12,114 bases of DNA from Prevotella sp. (lineage in GTDB: Bacteria > Bacteroidota > Bacteroidia > Bacteroidales > Dysgonomonadaceae), in NCBI GenBank assembly GCA_031263965.1, contig JAISES010000009.1, positions 1 to 12,114 on the forward strand, read 5' to 3'. Under the pieces are notes generated by a model. The model worked only from the letters and a program-made list of their open reading frames with translations. It searched no databases and was not told where the DNA came from. Every line of letters starts with the position of its first letter. Position 1 is the stretch's first letter. The position numbers were made by a program, and so were the translations under genes. Below are positions 1 through 8,300 of the stretch, piece by piece.

Positions 1-176
1 GGATGGGTACCAAAGCCTTCTCCTCCTTTTACTATATCATCGTTGATAACCCTGAGCGCACCGAAATGAATGCGGGTAGGATCGTAATAATTTGCAAAAC
101 TAAATGTGTGATATGAGTCTAACCAGCCATGATAAGCATGACCTCTCGATGAAGCGCGATACAATGTTGTTTTCAT
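1..176 (-). CDS. Pirin family protein (YhhW/quercetin 2,3-dioxygenase-like), N-terminus only
   Basis: The minus strand from ATG at 176-174 gives 58 complete codons running off the left edge. The protein starts MKTTLYRASSRGHAYHGWLD and contains HTFSFANYYDP, FGALRVINDD and GFGTH. This is the characteristic N-terminus of the bicupin pirin family as in E. coli YhhW, where members bind a metal in the N-terminal cupin and some oxidise quercetin. His58, the last whole residue, sits where the first metal-ligand histidine of the family lies; the remaining ligands are outside the window. The start is supported by an AAAGGA-like site about 10 bases upstream (unusual here, where most genes lack one) and by the consensus promoter at 244-274. 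It follows the rhamnose genes in the same direction but is separated by 401 bases, a repeat and its own promoter, so it is probably a separate unit. Family assignment is firm; substrate is unknown. Confidence 0.88.
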   Translation of the reverse strand, partial: MKTTLYRASSRGHAYHGWLDSYHTFSFANYYDPTRIHFGALRVINDDIVKGGEGFGTH

Positions 177-243
177 AATAATTTTCCTTTCTGTTTTTAA
201 TTTTTTAATATAACATTTTCAGTATACAATTTGTTAGACATCA

Positions 244-274
244 CAAAATTACAACATAAATATATATTTACAAA
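244..274 (-). promoter_or_regulatory. Bacteroidetes-type promoter for the pirin gene
   Basis: On the minus strand TTTG (complement of 274-271) is followed by exactly 19 bases and then TAATTTTG (251-244). This is a full match to the Bacteroidetes primary sigma factor consensus TTTG-N19-TAnnTTTG. Transcription would start near 237, giving a leader of about 60 bases before the ATG at 176. The surroundings are very AT-rich, so a chance match is possible, but spacing and both boxes are perfect and it sits correctly upstream of a gene. Confidence 0.7.
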
Positions 275-351
275 ATAATAAAAATTATACATATATATGA
301 ATATATTTATATATAAAAATTACAGATTGATGTTTAGCAGGGCTCATCTCA

Positions 352-460
352 CCACGGCGAAGCAATCCTGAAATTGGGCGGTTAACGGTAGGGGCAGTCC
401 TTTGTGACTGCCCGAAAAGATCCAACCGGATTGCTTCGGATAAACCCTCGCAATGACGGG
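352..460. repeat. Degenerate interspersed palindromic repeat (CGTCATTGCGAG / CGAAGCAATCC type)
   Basis: The unit is bounded by an 11-bp perfect inverted repeat, CGAAGCAATCC at 358-368 and GGATTGCTTCG at 428-438. Between the arms is a perfect 8-bp hairpin, GGGCAGTC at 392-399 and GACTGCCC at 406-413, with a 6-base loop. Read on the minus strand, the right end begins CCGTCATTGCGAGGG and runs into CGAAGCAATCC. That combination resembles a class of short interspersed repeats I recall from many bacterial genomes (GTCATTGCGAG near CGAAGCAATC). The left end no longer matches the right end beyond the 11-bp arm, so the copy looks degenerate. It lies in the gap between rhaD and the pirin gene. No second copy is in this window. 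An open frame across it, encoding a SRHCEG-type peptide, is a by-product of the repeat and not a gene. Confidence 0.6.
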
Positions 461-461
461 A

Positions 462-484
462 AAGAATAAGCAATCGGCGATTGC
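462..484 (-). terminator. Weak candidate terminator for the rhamnose operon
   Basis: On the minus strand, about 95 bases past the rhaD stop, GCAAT and ATTGC (within the 15-base palindrome 470-484) can form a short stem with a 5-base loop. It is followed by TTATTCTTT. The stem is short and the T-tract interrupted, so this is only a candidate. The stronger GC-rich hairpin at 392-413 has no T-tract behind it. I see no better intrinsic terminator between rhaD and the pirin gene. Confidence 0.25.
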
Positions 485-577
485 GTGCGGAAAAAAGAAC
501 TGGAAACGGTTTCTCAGAGTGAGATTTATTCGCTGAATAGTTACTCGTATAGACTGTATACTATCTTGGCAATAGGT

Positions 578-1387
578 TCACTTCGGCAAATTAAATGCTT
601 TGCCCAGAGCTTCCATATCCTCCACCGAAGTGCCTTCGGGTTCAAATCCCATCGATTTGGCGGTCAGGTATATTTGTGCCGATTTCGATAAAGTGTCTAC
701 CATGTCGAACGCTTCCATTACGTCGTCACTTACCGAAACCACGCCATGTTTCTCCCACATCACCACATCATAATCGTTCAACTGGTCTATAGTCGCATCA
801 GCCAATTCGAATGTGCTCGGCATTTTGTAGGGAACTATGCCCAATCCGCGCGGACAAAAAGCACGTGTTTCGGGAATCATGCTCCAAAGTAGATAAGTCA
901 ATTTATCTTTTTCCATAAACTTGCGATTGTGCGTCATTGCAATCAAATCAATAGGATGCGTATGAAGCACCGCTTTGTAAGAGGATCCCTTCCCTATCAG
1001 ATAGTCGTGGATAGATAAGTGTGATGCCAACTCGGAAGTCGGTTTTACAGGATTGTCGGCAATGATAACATAGCTGCTGCGATCGTCCTGAATGCGGATA
1101 AACGATCCGTTTTCCATAGGCCAACGATTCAAGTCGCGCATTCGCCTGTTTGTACCTTTGCAGAAAAAGTATTTACCTTGCAAATGTGGCAGTCTTCGGC
1201 CTATTTGTATTGGTTCACCGATAGCCGGCAGTTTTTTTATTTCATCATCTACAAATCCGGTTACATTCACGGTAATGTTACCACCGTTGCGTTCCGCCCA
1301 ACCTTTTTGCCACAAGTAGCCTGCAACTTCGGCTACGTCTGCCACTTGTTTTGCCAGTTTAGGACGGTTATCCAATATTGATTTCAT
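578..1387 (-). CDS. rhaD: L-rhamnulose-1-phosphate aldolase
   Basis: This 269-residue class II (zinc) aldolase of the RhaD/FucA/AraD family is close in length to E. coli RhaD (274). It cleaves L-rhamnulose 1-phosphate to dihydroxyacetone phosphate and L-lactaldehyde in the cytoplasm. The metal site is readable: Glu119 in TSELASH, His142 and His144 in VLHTHP, and His214 in WEKHG, matching the Glu plus three His pattern of the E. coli enzyme. ERNGGNIT near residues 32-39 is the phosphate-binding type loop, and the SELASH segment belongs to the active site. The ATG at 1387 gives the family N-terminus MKSILDNRPKLAKQ. No Shine-Dalgarno is visible, as is usual in Bacteroidetes. It is last in the run, 42 bases behind rhaT, and ends with TGA at 580-578. 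In Bacteroides nomenclature this gene is called rhaA, so the symbol depends on convention. Confidence 0.95.
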   Translation of the reverse strand: MKSILDNRPKLAKQVADVAEVAGYLWQKGWAERNGGNITVNVTGFVDDEIKKLPAIGEPIQIGRRLPHLQGKYFFCKGTNRRMRDLNRWPMENGSFIRIQDDRSSYVIIADNPVKPTSELASHLSIHDYLIGKGSSYKAVLHTHPIDLIAMTHNRKFMEKDKLTYLLWSMIPETRAFCPRGLGIVPYKMPSTFELADATIDQLNDYDVVMWEKHGVVSVSDDVMEAFDMVDTLSKSAQIYLTAKSMGFEPEGTSVEDMEALGKAFNLPK

Positions 1388-1429
1388 ATTGTTTTTTTGA
1401 GTTATTTCTGTTATTTTGATTCGATTTTC

Positions 1430-2461
1430 TTAGTTTTGAGACATTGCAACGATTATTATCGAAGAGATAAGAACAATCAGACCAAGAATAAGAACAGCAA
1501 TAGTTTTTGTGCTAACACCTTTCCATTCTTTCAGGATAATGCCCCATACATTGCTGAATATCACATTGAGCGACATCAGGATACTCCACGAGAATGCTAA
1601 AAGGGCAGGGCTGTCTGTCAAGAAACTTTTACCCATTTCGAGCCCGAAAAACTGTGAGTACCACAGCACTCCGGCCAATGCACAAAATAGCACATTGTTG
1701 ATAAGTATATTTCCCGGAACAGAAAGGTATTCTTTACCTGTTTTATTCTTGATGTTTTGTTGTATGCAGTAGGATGCATTAGTCACAAATCCTCCAAGAG
1801 TAACAAGAAAGATAACAGGAAGACCAGCAAAAAGAGGTTTTACTCCACCTGCCAGAGCCGCTTCTTTTATCGGCGTTCCGGCTTCTAATCCGAGAGCGAA
1901 ACATGCACTCATAACACCAGCCAAAAGAGCTACGAGCAAGCCTTTGGTCAAGGCAAAATCCTTAACGGCCGCTTTCTTCTCTTCTTCACTCATGTTTTTC
2001 GACCGTAGGCTACCCGCGTATCCGATAATGGCTATACCTGCCAATGTAATGCAAACACCGATCAAAAGCATTAGTCCTTCGCCATAAAACAGGTCGGTTC
2101 CGGCAAGTATGGCAGGGAATATAGTACCAAAGGCAGCACAGGTTCCCAACGAAATACTTTGACCGAGAGCAACACCCAAAAAGCGCATACTCAGGCCAAA
2201 GGTCAATCCGCCAACGCCCCATAGAACACCGAAGATGATAGCTTTGAGTGCTCCGCCCGAACTCCATAGTTCGAGAAGGCCGCTTCCTTCGGGTATTGCC
2301 AACAAAGCCCCTGACAAGGGGAAGACAAGCCATGCAAATATGCCTTGTGTCAGCCAAAACGATTCCCACGACCAATCTTTTACTTTCTTGATCGGCACAT
2401 AGGAACTTGACTGTCCCAAGCTGCCTATTGCAATGATGATTAATCCAATAAGTGTATTCAT
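1430..2461 (-). CDS. rhaT: L-rhamnose/proton symporter
   Basis: The 343-residue inner-membrane protein matches the RhaT family (drug/metabolite transporter superfamily; E. coli RhaT is 344 residues) and imports L-rhamnose with protons. About ten hydrophobic segments are visible, at roughly residues 3-20, 36-55, 71-95, 100-120, 128-148, 170-190, 210-230, 255-275, 285-310 and 319-340. Family-like stretches include SSSYVPIKKVKDWSWESFWL near the N-terminus and GQSISLGTCAAFGTIFPA around residues 100-117. A charged cytoplasmic loop (SKNMSEEEKK) separates the two halves. I chose ATG at 2461 over an in-frame TTG at 2497: the ATG puts the first membrane segment at the N-terminus as in homologues, and the longer version would add a polar, non-family extension. 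Bacteroides call the equivalent gene rhaP. It lies 118 bases after rhaA, across a gap holding an inverted repeat and a possible promoter, and 42 bases before rhaD. Confidence 0.94.
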   Translation of the reverse strand: MNTLIGLIIIAIGSLGQSSSYVPIKKVKDWSWESFWLTQGIFAWLVFPLSGALLAIPEGSGLLELWSSGGALKAIIFGVLWGVGGLTFGLSMRFLGVALGQSISLGTCAAFGTIFPAILAGTDLFYGEGLMLLIGVCITLAGIAIIGYAGSLRSKNMSEEEKKAAVKDFALTKGLLVALLAGVMSACFALGLEAGTPIKEAALAGGVKPLFAGLPVIFLVTLGGFVTNASYCIQQNIKNKTGKEYLSVPGNILINNVLFCALAGVLWYSQFFGLEMGKSFLTDSPALLAFSWSILMSLNVIFSNVWGIILKEWKGVSTKTIAVLILGLIVLISSIIIVAMSQN

Positions 2462-2480
2462 ATCTATTCTTCTCAAACAA

Positions 2481-2562
2481 CTGCTTACAACAAACAAAGC
2501 TAACCTAATAATTTAACCCTAAAAACAATCTATAAACTTATAAAAATATCTGTTGTAAGCAG
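2481..2562. repeat. 12-bp perfect inverted repeat in the rhaA-rhaT gap
   Basis: CTGCTTACAACA at 2481-2492 is repeated in inverse as TGTTGTAAGCAG at 2551-2562, with 58 bases between (arm centres 70 bp apart). The arms are perfect and stop sharply on both sides. A smaller hairpin is nested around the distal arm: AAATATC at 2544-2550 pairs with GATATTT at 2568-2574. The arms bracket the candidate internal promoter, one overlapping the expected start site and one lying upstream of the -33 region. That arrangement would suit paired operator half-sites or an RNA structure in the rhaA-rhaT transcript. The repeat itself is plain in the sequence; its role is inference. Confidence 0.7.
2495..2525 (-). 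promoter_or_regulatory. Possible internal promoter for rhaT-rhaD
   Basis: On the minus strand TAGCTTTG (2502-2495) fits the -7 consensus TAnnTTTG. At the expected 19-base spacing the upstream box is only TTTT (2525-2522), so the -33 match is partial. The start would fall near 2488, inside one arm of the 12-bp inverted repeat and about 27 bases before the rhaT ATG. The 118-base gap, much longer than the others in the run, leaves room for such a promoter. Confidence 0.35.
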
Positions 2563-2579
2563 ATTGGGATATTTCTTTT

Positions 2580-3836
2580 TTATCTTTTCGACGTTACTTC
2601 TTTTTCGTATTGTTGGATTTCTCCAATATAATCTTCTCCTATAGCAATATTGTTTTTCAGGCAGAAGTAATCCCATACAGCATTCCAAGGCAAGCTTTTA
2701 GCTTCTTCCAACAGGGCAAGTCTCTCGAAATATTGCCCGTTTGCTTCGTACTCGCGAAGTTTACCAATCGGCTCAAGGAAACCTTGCAGGAATGCTTTCT
2801 GAGTAGAGCGGATACCGATTGCATAAGCCCCGATACGGTTGATGGAGGCATCGAAGAAGTCCAATCCGACATGTACTCTATCCAAAGCATCGGCACGTAC
2901 TATTTCTTTTGCCAGATCGATAGTCTCATCATTAAGTAGTACTACATGGTCGGAATCCCAGCGTACGGGACGACTCACATGAAGCATGATTTCAGGCGTG
3001 AAAAGAAGTAAAGAAGAAATTTTATCAGCAACACTTTCTGTTAAATGGAAGTGCCCCATATCCAGTGTTACCATCTTTTGCTTTTTAGCGCCATAACCTA
3101 AATAGAAGTCATGTGAGCCTACTGTGTAACTTTCAAGGGCGATACCGAACAGTTTGGATTCGATACAGTCTTTCATATTTTTATACTCTTTAGCAAATAT
3201 CCGGTCTAAGGAGTTTTCCAGTAATGAACGGTACAGATAACGGTTTACAGTTATATCTTTCGATCCGTCGTGTACCCAAATATTCATAATACATGGATCG
3301 TTCTGGAATTTACCCATTTCTTCCGATATGGCACGGCAACGTTTTGTATGTTCGATCCAGAAATCACGGATAGCTTTATCGGGATTGGCTAGTGTCAAAT
3401 CGCCGCTCTTAGGGTGACCGAATGATGTAGAGTTGAAGTCCAGTTTCAGGTTTCTTTCTTTTGCCCATTGCATCCAGCTTGTAAAATGAGCAGGCTCTAT
3501 TTGGTCGCGGTCTACTGCTTTGCCTCCGAAATCGCCATAGATAGCGTGTAGATTGAAGCGATGATTACCTCCAACCAGAGTTTGTGTTTTTTCGATATCG
3601 GCACGCAGTTCATCGATGTTGCGAGCCTTGCCCTGATAGTTTCCCGTAGCTTGGATACCGCCTCCACCAAGATTGCCCAGATTTTCGAAGCCTGTGACAT
3701 CATCTGCCTGCCAGCAGTGGATAGATATTTGTATTTTTTGCAGTTTTTCGAGTGTCGCGTCTACATCTACACCTATTGCAGCATAGCGTTCTTTAGCTAT
3801 TTCGAACGATTGTTGAACGAGTTCTGTCTTTTTCAT
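2580..3836 (-). CDS. rhaA: L-rhamnose isomerase
   Basis: The 418-residue protein is a full-length RhaA family (beta/alpha)8 barrel (E. coli RhaA is 419) that converts L-rhamnose to L-rhamnulose in the cytoplasm. Both divalent-metal sites are readable. Glu235 (ALESYTVGSHD), Asp259 (TLDMGHFH), His286 (LHVSRP) and Asp326 (GLDFFDAS) form the first; His262, Asp294 and Asp296 (RWDSDH) complete the second. These follow the ligand pattern of the E. coli enzyme with nearly constant offset. The N-terminal region has the family's SIHCWQADDVTGFE segment at residues 38-51. ATG at 3836 is the natural start, only 22 bases after rhaB; no Shine-Dalgarno is visible. Bacteroides nomenclature calls this rhaI. 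The gene ends just before the inverted repeat that precedes rhaT. Confidence 0.96.
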   Translation of the reverse strand: MKKTELVQQSFEIAKERYAAIGVDVDATLEKLQKIQISIHCWQADDVTGFENLGNLGGGGIQATGNYQGKARNIDELRADIEKTQTLVGGNHRFNLHAIYGDFGGKAVDRDQIEPAHFTSWMQWAKERNLKLDFNSTSFGHPKSGDLTLANPDKAIRDFWIEHTKRCRAISEEMGKFQNDPCIMNIWVHDGSKDITVNRYLYRSLLENSLDRIFAKEYKNMKDCIESKLFGIALESYTVGSHDFYLGYGAKKQKMVTLDMGHFHLTESVADKISSLLLFTPEIMLHVSRPVRWDSDHVVLLNDETIDLAKEIVRADALDRVHVGLDFFDASINRIGAYAIGIRSTQKAFLQGFLEPIGKLREYEANGQYFERLALLEEAKSLPWNAVWDYFCLKNNIAIGEDYIGEIQQYEKEVTSKR

Positions 3837-3858
3837 GGTTCTTGTATTTTTTAATATT

Positions 3859-5340
3859 TTATTTTATTGTTGATATTATCTCCAAGTAGCGGTCGTATGC
3901 TTTTTGCCATGCTTCGACATCTTTCGGCATGAATGTTTCGGGTGTAACCGAATTGCAGATCACTTTACGCATATCCTCCAATGAGTTGACGATACCCAGT
4001 CCTTTGGCTTGGATCATCACATTACCGATGGCGGTAGCTTCGGCAGGGCCTGCGATTACAGGCATACCTATAGAGTTGGCTGTGGCTTGGTTGAGTAATT
4101 GATTTTGCGAGCCGCCTCCTATTACATGTAGTTTCTCTATTTTGAAAGGGGCTGCTTTTTGCAATGCTTCGAGTACAAAGCGATACTTCAATGCCAAACT
4201 GTCGAATATACAACGGATAAAGTCTTCGTGCTTCTGAGGAACGGGTTGTCCTGCCTGTTCGCAATAGGTCGCAATAGCCTTAGTCATGCTTTCGGGGTTA
4301 GCAAACGAAGGATGGTCGGGATCGATTAGCGATTGGAAACCCGGAACAGAATCCGACATTTTTACAATTTGCGCATAGGTGTATGTAGTACCTGTTATCT
4401 CCCATTCTTCGCGGCATTGTTCCAAGAGCCACATGCCGGTGATATTTTTAAGGAAGCGGGTAGTGCCGTCTACTCCACCTTCGTTGGTGAAGTTCATGTT
4501 GTACGACTCCTCGTTGATGATAGGGGCTTTTACCTCTATACCCATCAGCGACCATGTGCCTGAGCTCAGGTAAGCGAAGTTTTCACTTTCGGCAGGAACG
4601 GCAGCTACGGCTGCTCCTGTATCGTGTCCGGCTACAGCTACAACAGGTACTTCCTCTATGTTACATTCTTTTGCAACCGCCTTATCGACATTGCCGATCA
4701 CTTCGCCCGGCATTACGATCGGTTGCGTAAATGAAGAGGAAAGGCCGAGTGCTTCGAGTAGCTTCGGTTCGAATTGCTTGGTTACGGGGTTCAGCATTTG
4801 CGAAGTGGATGCGATAGTATATTCGCAAACCTTTTTGCCTGTAAGCAAATAGGATAGGGCATCGGGCATAAAGAGTATTTCTTTGGCTGCCTTGAATGGC
4901 GCGAAGCCTTCTTGCATGGCGGCAAATAGCTGAAACAGGCTATTGAAATTCATTATCTGGATTCCTGTCGAATCGTAAACTTCCTTACGTGGAACAAGCT
5001 TAAAGTATTCTTCGGGCATACCGTTAGTATATGGATCGCGGTAAGCGCGTGGTAAAGAAAGAATAGTTCCATCTTCGCCCAAATAGACGAAATCTACACC
5101 CCAGGTGTCAATACCTATTGAGTCAAGTTTGATTCCTTCCGAGGCGGTAACTGTAAGCCCCTCTTTCAATGCCTGATACAAAGCGAAGATATCCCAATAG
5201 TATTTGTCGTGTATGCGGATCAATTTATTCGGGAAACGTGTAAGTTCTCGAAGTCGTAAGGTACTCCTCGATAGGGTCGCGATTATAGAACGGCCGCTGG
5301 TAGCCCCTAAGTCGAAGGCGAAAAAGGTATATGTTTTCAT
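3859..5340 (-). CDS. rhaB: Rhamnulokinase
   Basis: This 493-residue FGGY-family sugar kinase phosphorylates L-rhamnulose to L-rhamnulose 1-phosphate with ATP in the cytoplasm (E. coli RhaB is 489). Motifs in order: the N-terminal phosphate loop FAFDLGATSGRSI at 7-19; IDTWGVDFVYL at 77-87; the AGHDTG motif at 237-242, in which Asp240 is the expected catalytic base; YLSSGTWSLMG at 257-267; and the nucleotide-binding VIGGGSQNQLLNQATAN and GPAEATAIGN stretches at 406-440. DTWGVDF and HDTG favour rhamnulokinase over other FGGY kinases, and the neighbours rhaA and rhaD settle it. It starts 37 bases after the GH78 gene and ends 22 bases before rhaA. Its initiation region reads ATGA, so a stop in another frame overlaps the start codon; this matters for the frameshift idea at the end of the GH78 gene. 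Bacteroides nomenclature calls this rhaK. Confidence 0.95.
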   Translation of the reverse strand: MKTYTFFAFDLGATSGRSIIATLSRSTLRLRELTRFPNKLIRIHDKYYWDIFALYQALKEGLTVTASEGIKLDSIGIDTWGVDFVYLGEDGTILSLPRAYRDPYTNGMPEEYFKLVPRKEVYDSTGIQIMNFNSLFQLFAAMQEGFAPFKAAKEILFMPDALSYLLTGKKVCEYTIASTSQMLNPVTKQFEPKLLEALGLSSSFTQPIVMPGEVIGNVDKAVAKECNIEEVPVVAVAGHDTGAAVAAVPAESENFAYLSSGTWSLMGIEVKAPIINEESYNMNFTNEGGVDGTTRFLKNITGMWLLEQCREEWEITGTTYTYAQIVKMSDSVPGFQSLIDPDHPSFANPESMTKAIATYCEQAGQPVPQKHEDFIRCIFDSLALKYRFVLEALQKAAPFKIEKLHVIGGGSQNQLLNQATANSIGMPVIAGPAEATAIGNVMIQAKGLGIVNSLEDMRKVICNSVTPETFMPKDVEAWQKAYDRYLEIISTIK

Positions 5341-5370
5341 AATTTTGTCATCTTGTAAGTATCTGTAATT

Positions 5371-5390
5371 ATGCTATTTAAATGCTATTT
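5371..5390. repeat. 9-base direct repeat spanning the GH78 stop codon
   Basis: ATGCTATTT occurs at 5371-5379 and again at 5382-5390, a period of 11. On the coding (minus) strand the stop codon TAA (5380-5378) of the GH78 gene lies at the junction of the two copies. Removing one 11-base unit would shift the frame and extend the protein by 11 codons (ITDTYKMTKL plus one), ending at a TGA inside the ATGA of rhaB. The repeat is plain; that it arose by duplication and moved the stop is inference. Confidence 0.45.
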
Positions 5391-8300
5391 CGAAACCATT
5401 TGAAGTCTTTAAAAGAATAACCTCCATTGTTTGGAGAATTGTTGATAGCTGTTAAAGTATTGAGCGAAGCATCGTCGTCTAACTCTCCTTTTTCTTCAAA
5501 AACATAGGTTCCGGATAGCAACGATACTACCAAATGATCGTCTTTTTCTATCACTGATTCTACACCCTGTACGTTTTCAATTTTCACATCATTTTCATAG
5601 AAAACCGTTTTTGAACTCTTTCGAGGTAAATATAACGTTGCTGTACTATTAGCCGGCACCGTTATTTTATAAGTATAAAGTCTATCGGCTTTCAACTCCC
5701 ATGCAGATTTTATTATACCCTGACAGGACGGAAAGCTTGCCTCCGCATACGTAATACGCTCTTGCCCATCGGGCAATGTACTTCTTGTGTCGGGCTTGGG
5801 CTGTAGAATAATATGCCTGAATCCGGGATTAGACTCATCTGCCTCTATACCGGCAATAAACCGGAACATCCACTCTGATACCGCGCCATAGGCATAATGA
5901 TTGAATGAATTCATATCAGGCACATTGAATCCATCTTTGACCGTATAGGAATTCCAACGCTCCCAAATCGTTGTCGCACCCTGATCTACGCTGTAAAGCC
6001 AAGATGGGTCGTTGCGCTGCAACATGAGATTATACGCAATATCAGTGGCTCCAAATTCGCTTATGGTTTGGTTTAATATACCTGTTCCGACAAATCCGGT
6101 GCTCAGCGTATTATTATTGGTTTTAATTTTATTGGTCAAATATGCGATTGCATCATTTTTCGCATTCCCGTTCGGAAACAGACCTAATTTAAGTGCAAGA
6201 AGGTAAGCTGTTTGAGATTTTTCCGTCAGTGAGCCATCAGAGTTGATATATCTGTTATTAAATTCCGTTTTGATATTCTCATATAATGTTTCATATTTTT
6301 GTGCGTTCAGATCGAATATATCTCCTGATGAAGAACTTACTGCTCGCGACATCTTTGCCATAAGCTGGGCTGCATAAGCATAATAGGCTACACTGACATA
6401 TCTTTTTCCGGTGGTTTCGTATGCCAGCCAGTCGCCATAGGCTGTACCTGCGCCATTGTACTGATAACCGTTGCCGGCTTGTTGCGACAGAAAATCCATG
6501 TATTTTTCCATTGAAGCATAGTTTTCCAATATGATGTCTTTGTCTGCATACATCAGATAGACTGTCCACGGAACAATAATACCCGCCTCGGCCCACGCCG
6601 AATTGCCATAGCCAACCCATGCATGAGGCGCTACATCGGGGTATGCTCCACTCTCGAGCTGACTGTCGCGCATATCACCCATCCATTTCCGGAAAAAGGC
6701 TGCTACATCGGCATTGTAAGTAGCTGTTCTGACAAAGATCTGGGTATCCCCTGTCCAACCCAATCTTTCGTCGCGCTGAGGACAGTCGGTTGGAATACTA
6801 AGAAAGTTACCTCTTTGTCCCCACCGGATATTGCTGTATAGTTTATTTAAATCCTGATGGCTTGTTGAAAATGCAGCTCTTTCCTCTGTGTCGGAACCTA
6901 CGACTTCACCAACCAACGATTCGATTTCAATATCTTCTGTTGCTGAGACTTCGCAATATTGAAACCCAAAGAATGTCATACTAGGGGCAAATTCTTCAGA
7001 GCCCCCGCCTTTTGCCGTATAATAAAGGCTGGCTTTCGCACCTCGCAGGCTTTGCAAGTAGAGTGTTCCTTTAGCATTATCATTTTTGCGAGACTTTTCG
7101 CCCGAATCATTTAGCATTTCGGCATACCTGACTCTTATCTGAGTTCCTGATGAGGCCTTTATCTTCATACGGCTCCAGCCTACTATATTTTGTCCGAGAT
7201 AATAAATTGCTGTTTGTCCTTTTTTCAGAGAGATGGGCTTATTGCCTGTTATTTCTTTTACAATGTTTATCTCCCCGTAGGTAGAAGCCGTATTTGTTGT
7301 TCCGTCGTAGATAGTTATTTTCTGCGGTGTGCGATTTAATTCAGGCCTAACTCGTATTGCAGGACCTGCAAAAGGCTTGATTTCCCCTTCAAAAACATTA
7401 TTCTCCTTAGCTTGAATCCATTGAGAGTCATCGAACGTTGCACTGGTCCAAGCGCTTTCCATACGAGCGTCATAAAACTCACCTCTGTATATATCGCCAT
7501 ATCGTATTGCCGATTTTTTCGAGGTTTTCCATGTTGAAGGATCTGTTACAACAGTTTCGGTAGTTCCATCTGTATAATTTATTATCAATTTTGCAATTAT
7601 ACCGAGTTTTGTTTCTCCATATTCGCCATGCGATATATCTCCCTCATACCAGCCTCCGGTAACTATAGCGCCTAATGCATTTTGCCCGTCAGCGAGTAGA
7701 TCGGCCACATCATGGGTAGAATAAAACACTGTTTTTTTATAATCTGTCCATCCCGGCTTCAGTTCGTCATAGATAGTACTTCCATCGGCCTGCAAGTGCC
7801 CCACGCGCTTTCCGTTCAGAAACAAATCGTAGACTCCCAATCCTGAAGTATATAATCTGGCGGATTCTACTTGTTTACCGACAGCAAACTCGGTGCGGAA
7901 CATAGGCGTGCCTAACGATTCGCTATTCAGTATTCTTAATTCACCCAATACTGCACAAACATCCAGTTTCGTATTGCCTCCCACATTGGTTGTAGTAACA
8001 TCGACAAAATCATTCGATCCGTTTTCAAAATCTTCTTCAAGTATAACAGTGGGCGTTCCGCCTTCATACGTTATGTACCTGATATTATCTATATAAGCCC
8101 GCTCCAGGATATTACCGCCTTTGTACGACCTGAACCCGAAATATCCATCTTTCAATGTTGAAGAATAATGAGTATCTACAAGGATATCTTTCAGATAAGT
8201 TTTTATTACATTATCCCTGACTTCTATTTTCAGGGGAACTTCCTTGTTCAGTAAATCTGCCTTTGTGAAGAAGCTTTGAAGCGATACATCCTGAGCCGAA

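Larger units (their letters stand above)
177..577. other. Non-coding gap between rhaD and the pirin gene
   Basis: This 401-base stretch holds, from right to left, the tail of the rhaD transcript with a weak terminator candidate (462-484), a degenerate interspersed repeat (352-460), a very AT-rich segment (about 240-320) and the pirin promoter (244-274) with its leader. I find no RNA gene or credible coding frame in it. Confidence 0.6.

Noticed and set aside
392..413. GC-rich 8-bp hairpin as an intrinsic terminator for the rhamnose operon
   Set aside because: No run of T follows the stem on either strand; it is better explained as the core of the interspersed repeat.
285..473. Minus-strand open frame of 62 codons encoding a SRHCEGLSEAI-type peptide
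   Set aside because: It runs across the palindromic repeat; such RHCE-type peptides are typical translations of this repeat class and there is no family match or promoter arrangement supporting a gene.
2462..2497. TTG-started N-terminal extension of rhaT by 12 residues
   Set aside because: The extension lies over the predicted promoter and inverted repeat, adds non-family residues, and the ATG at 2461 gives the normal RhaT N-terminus and length.
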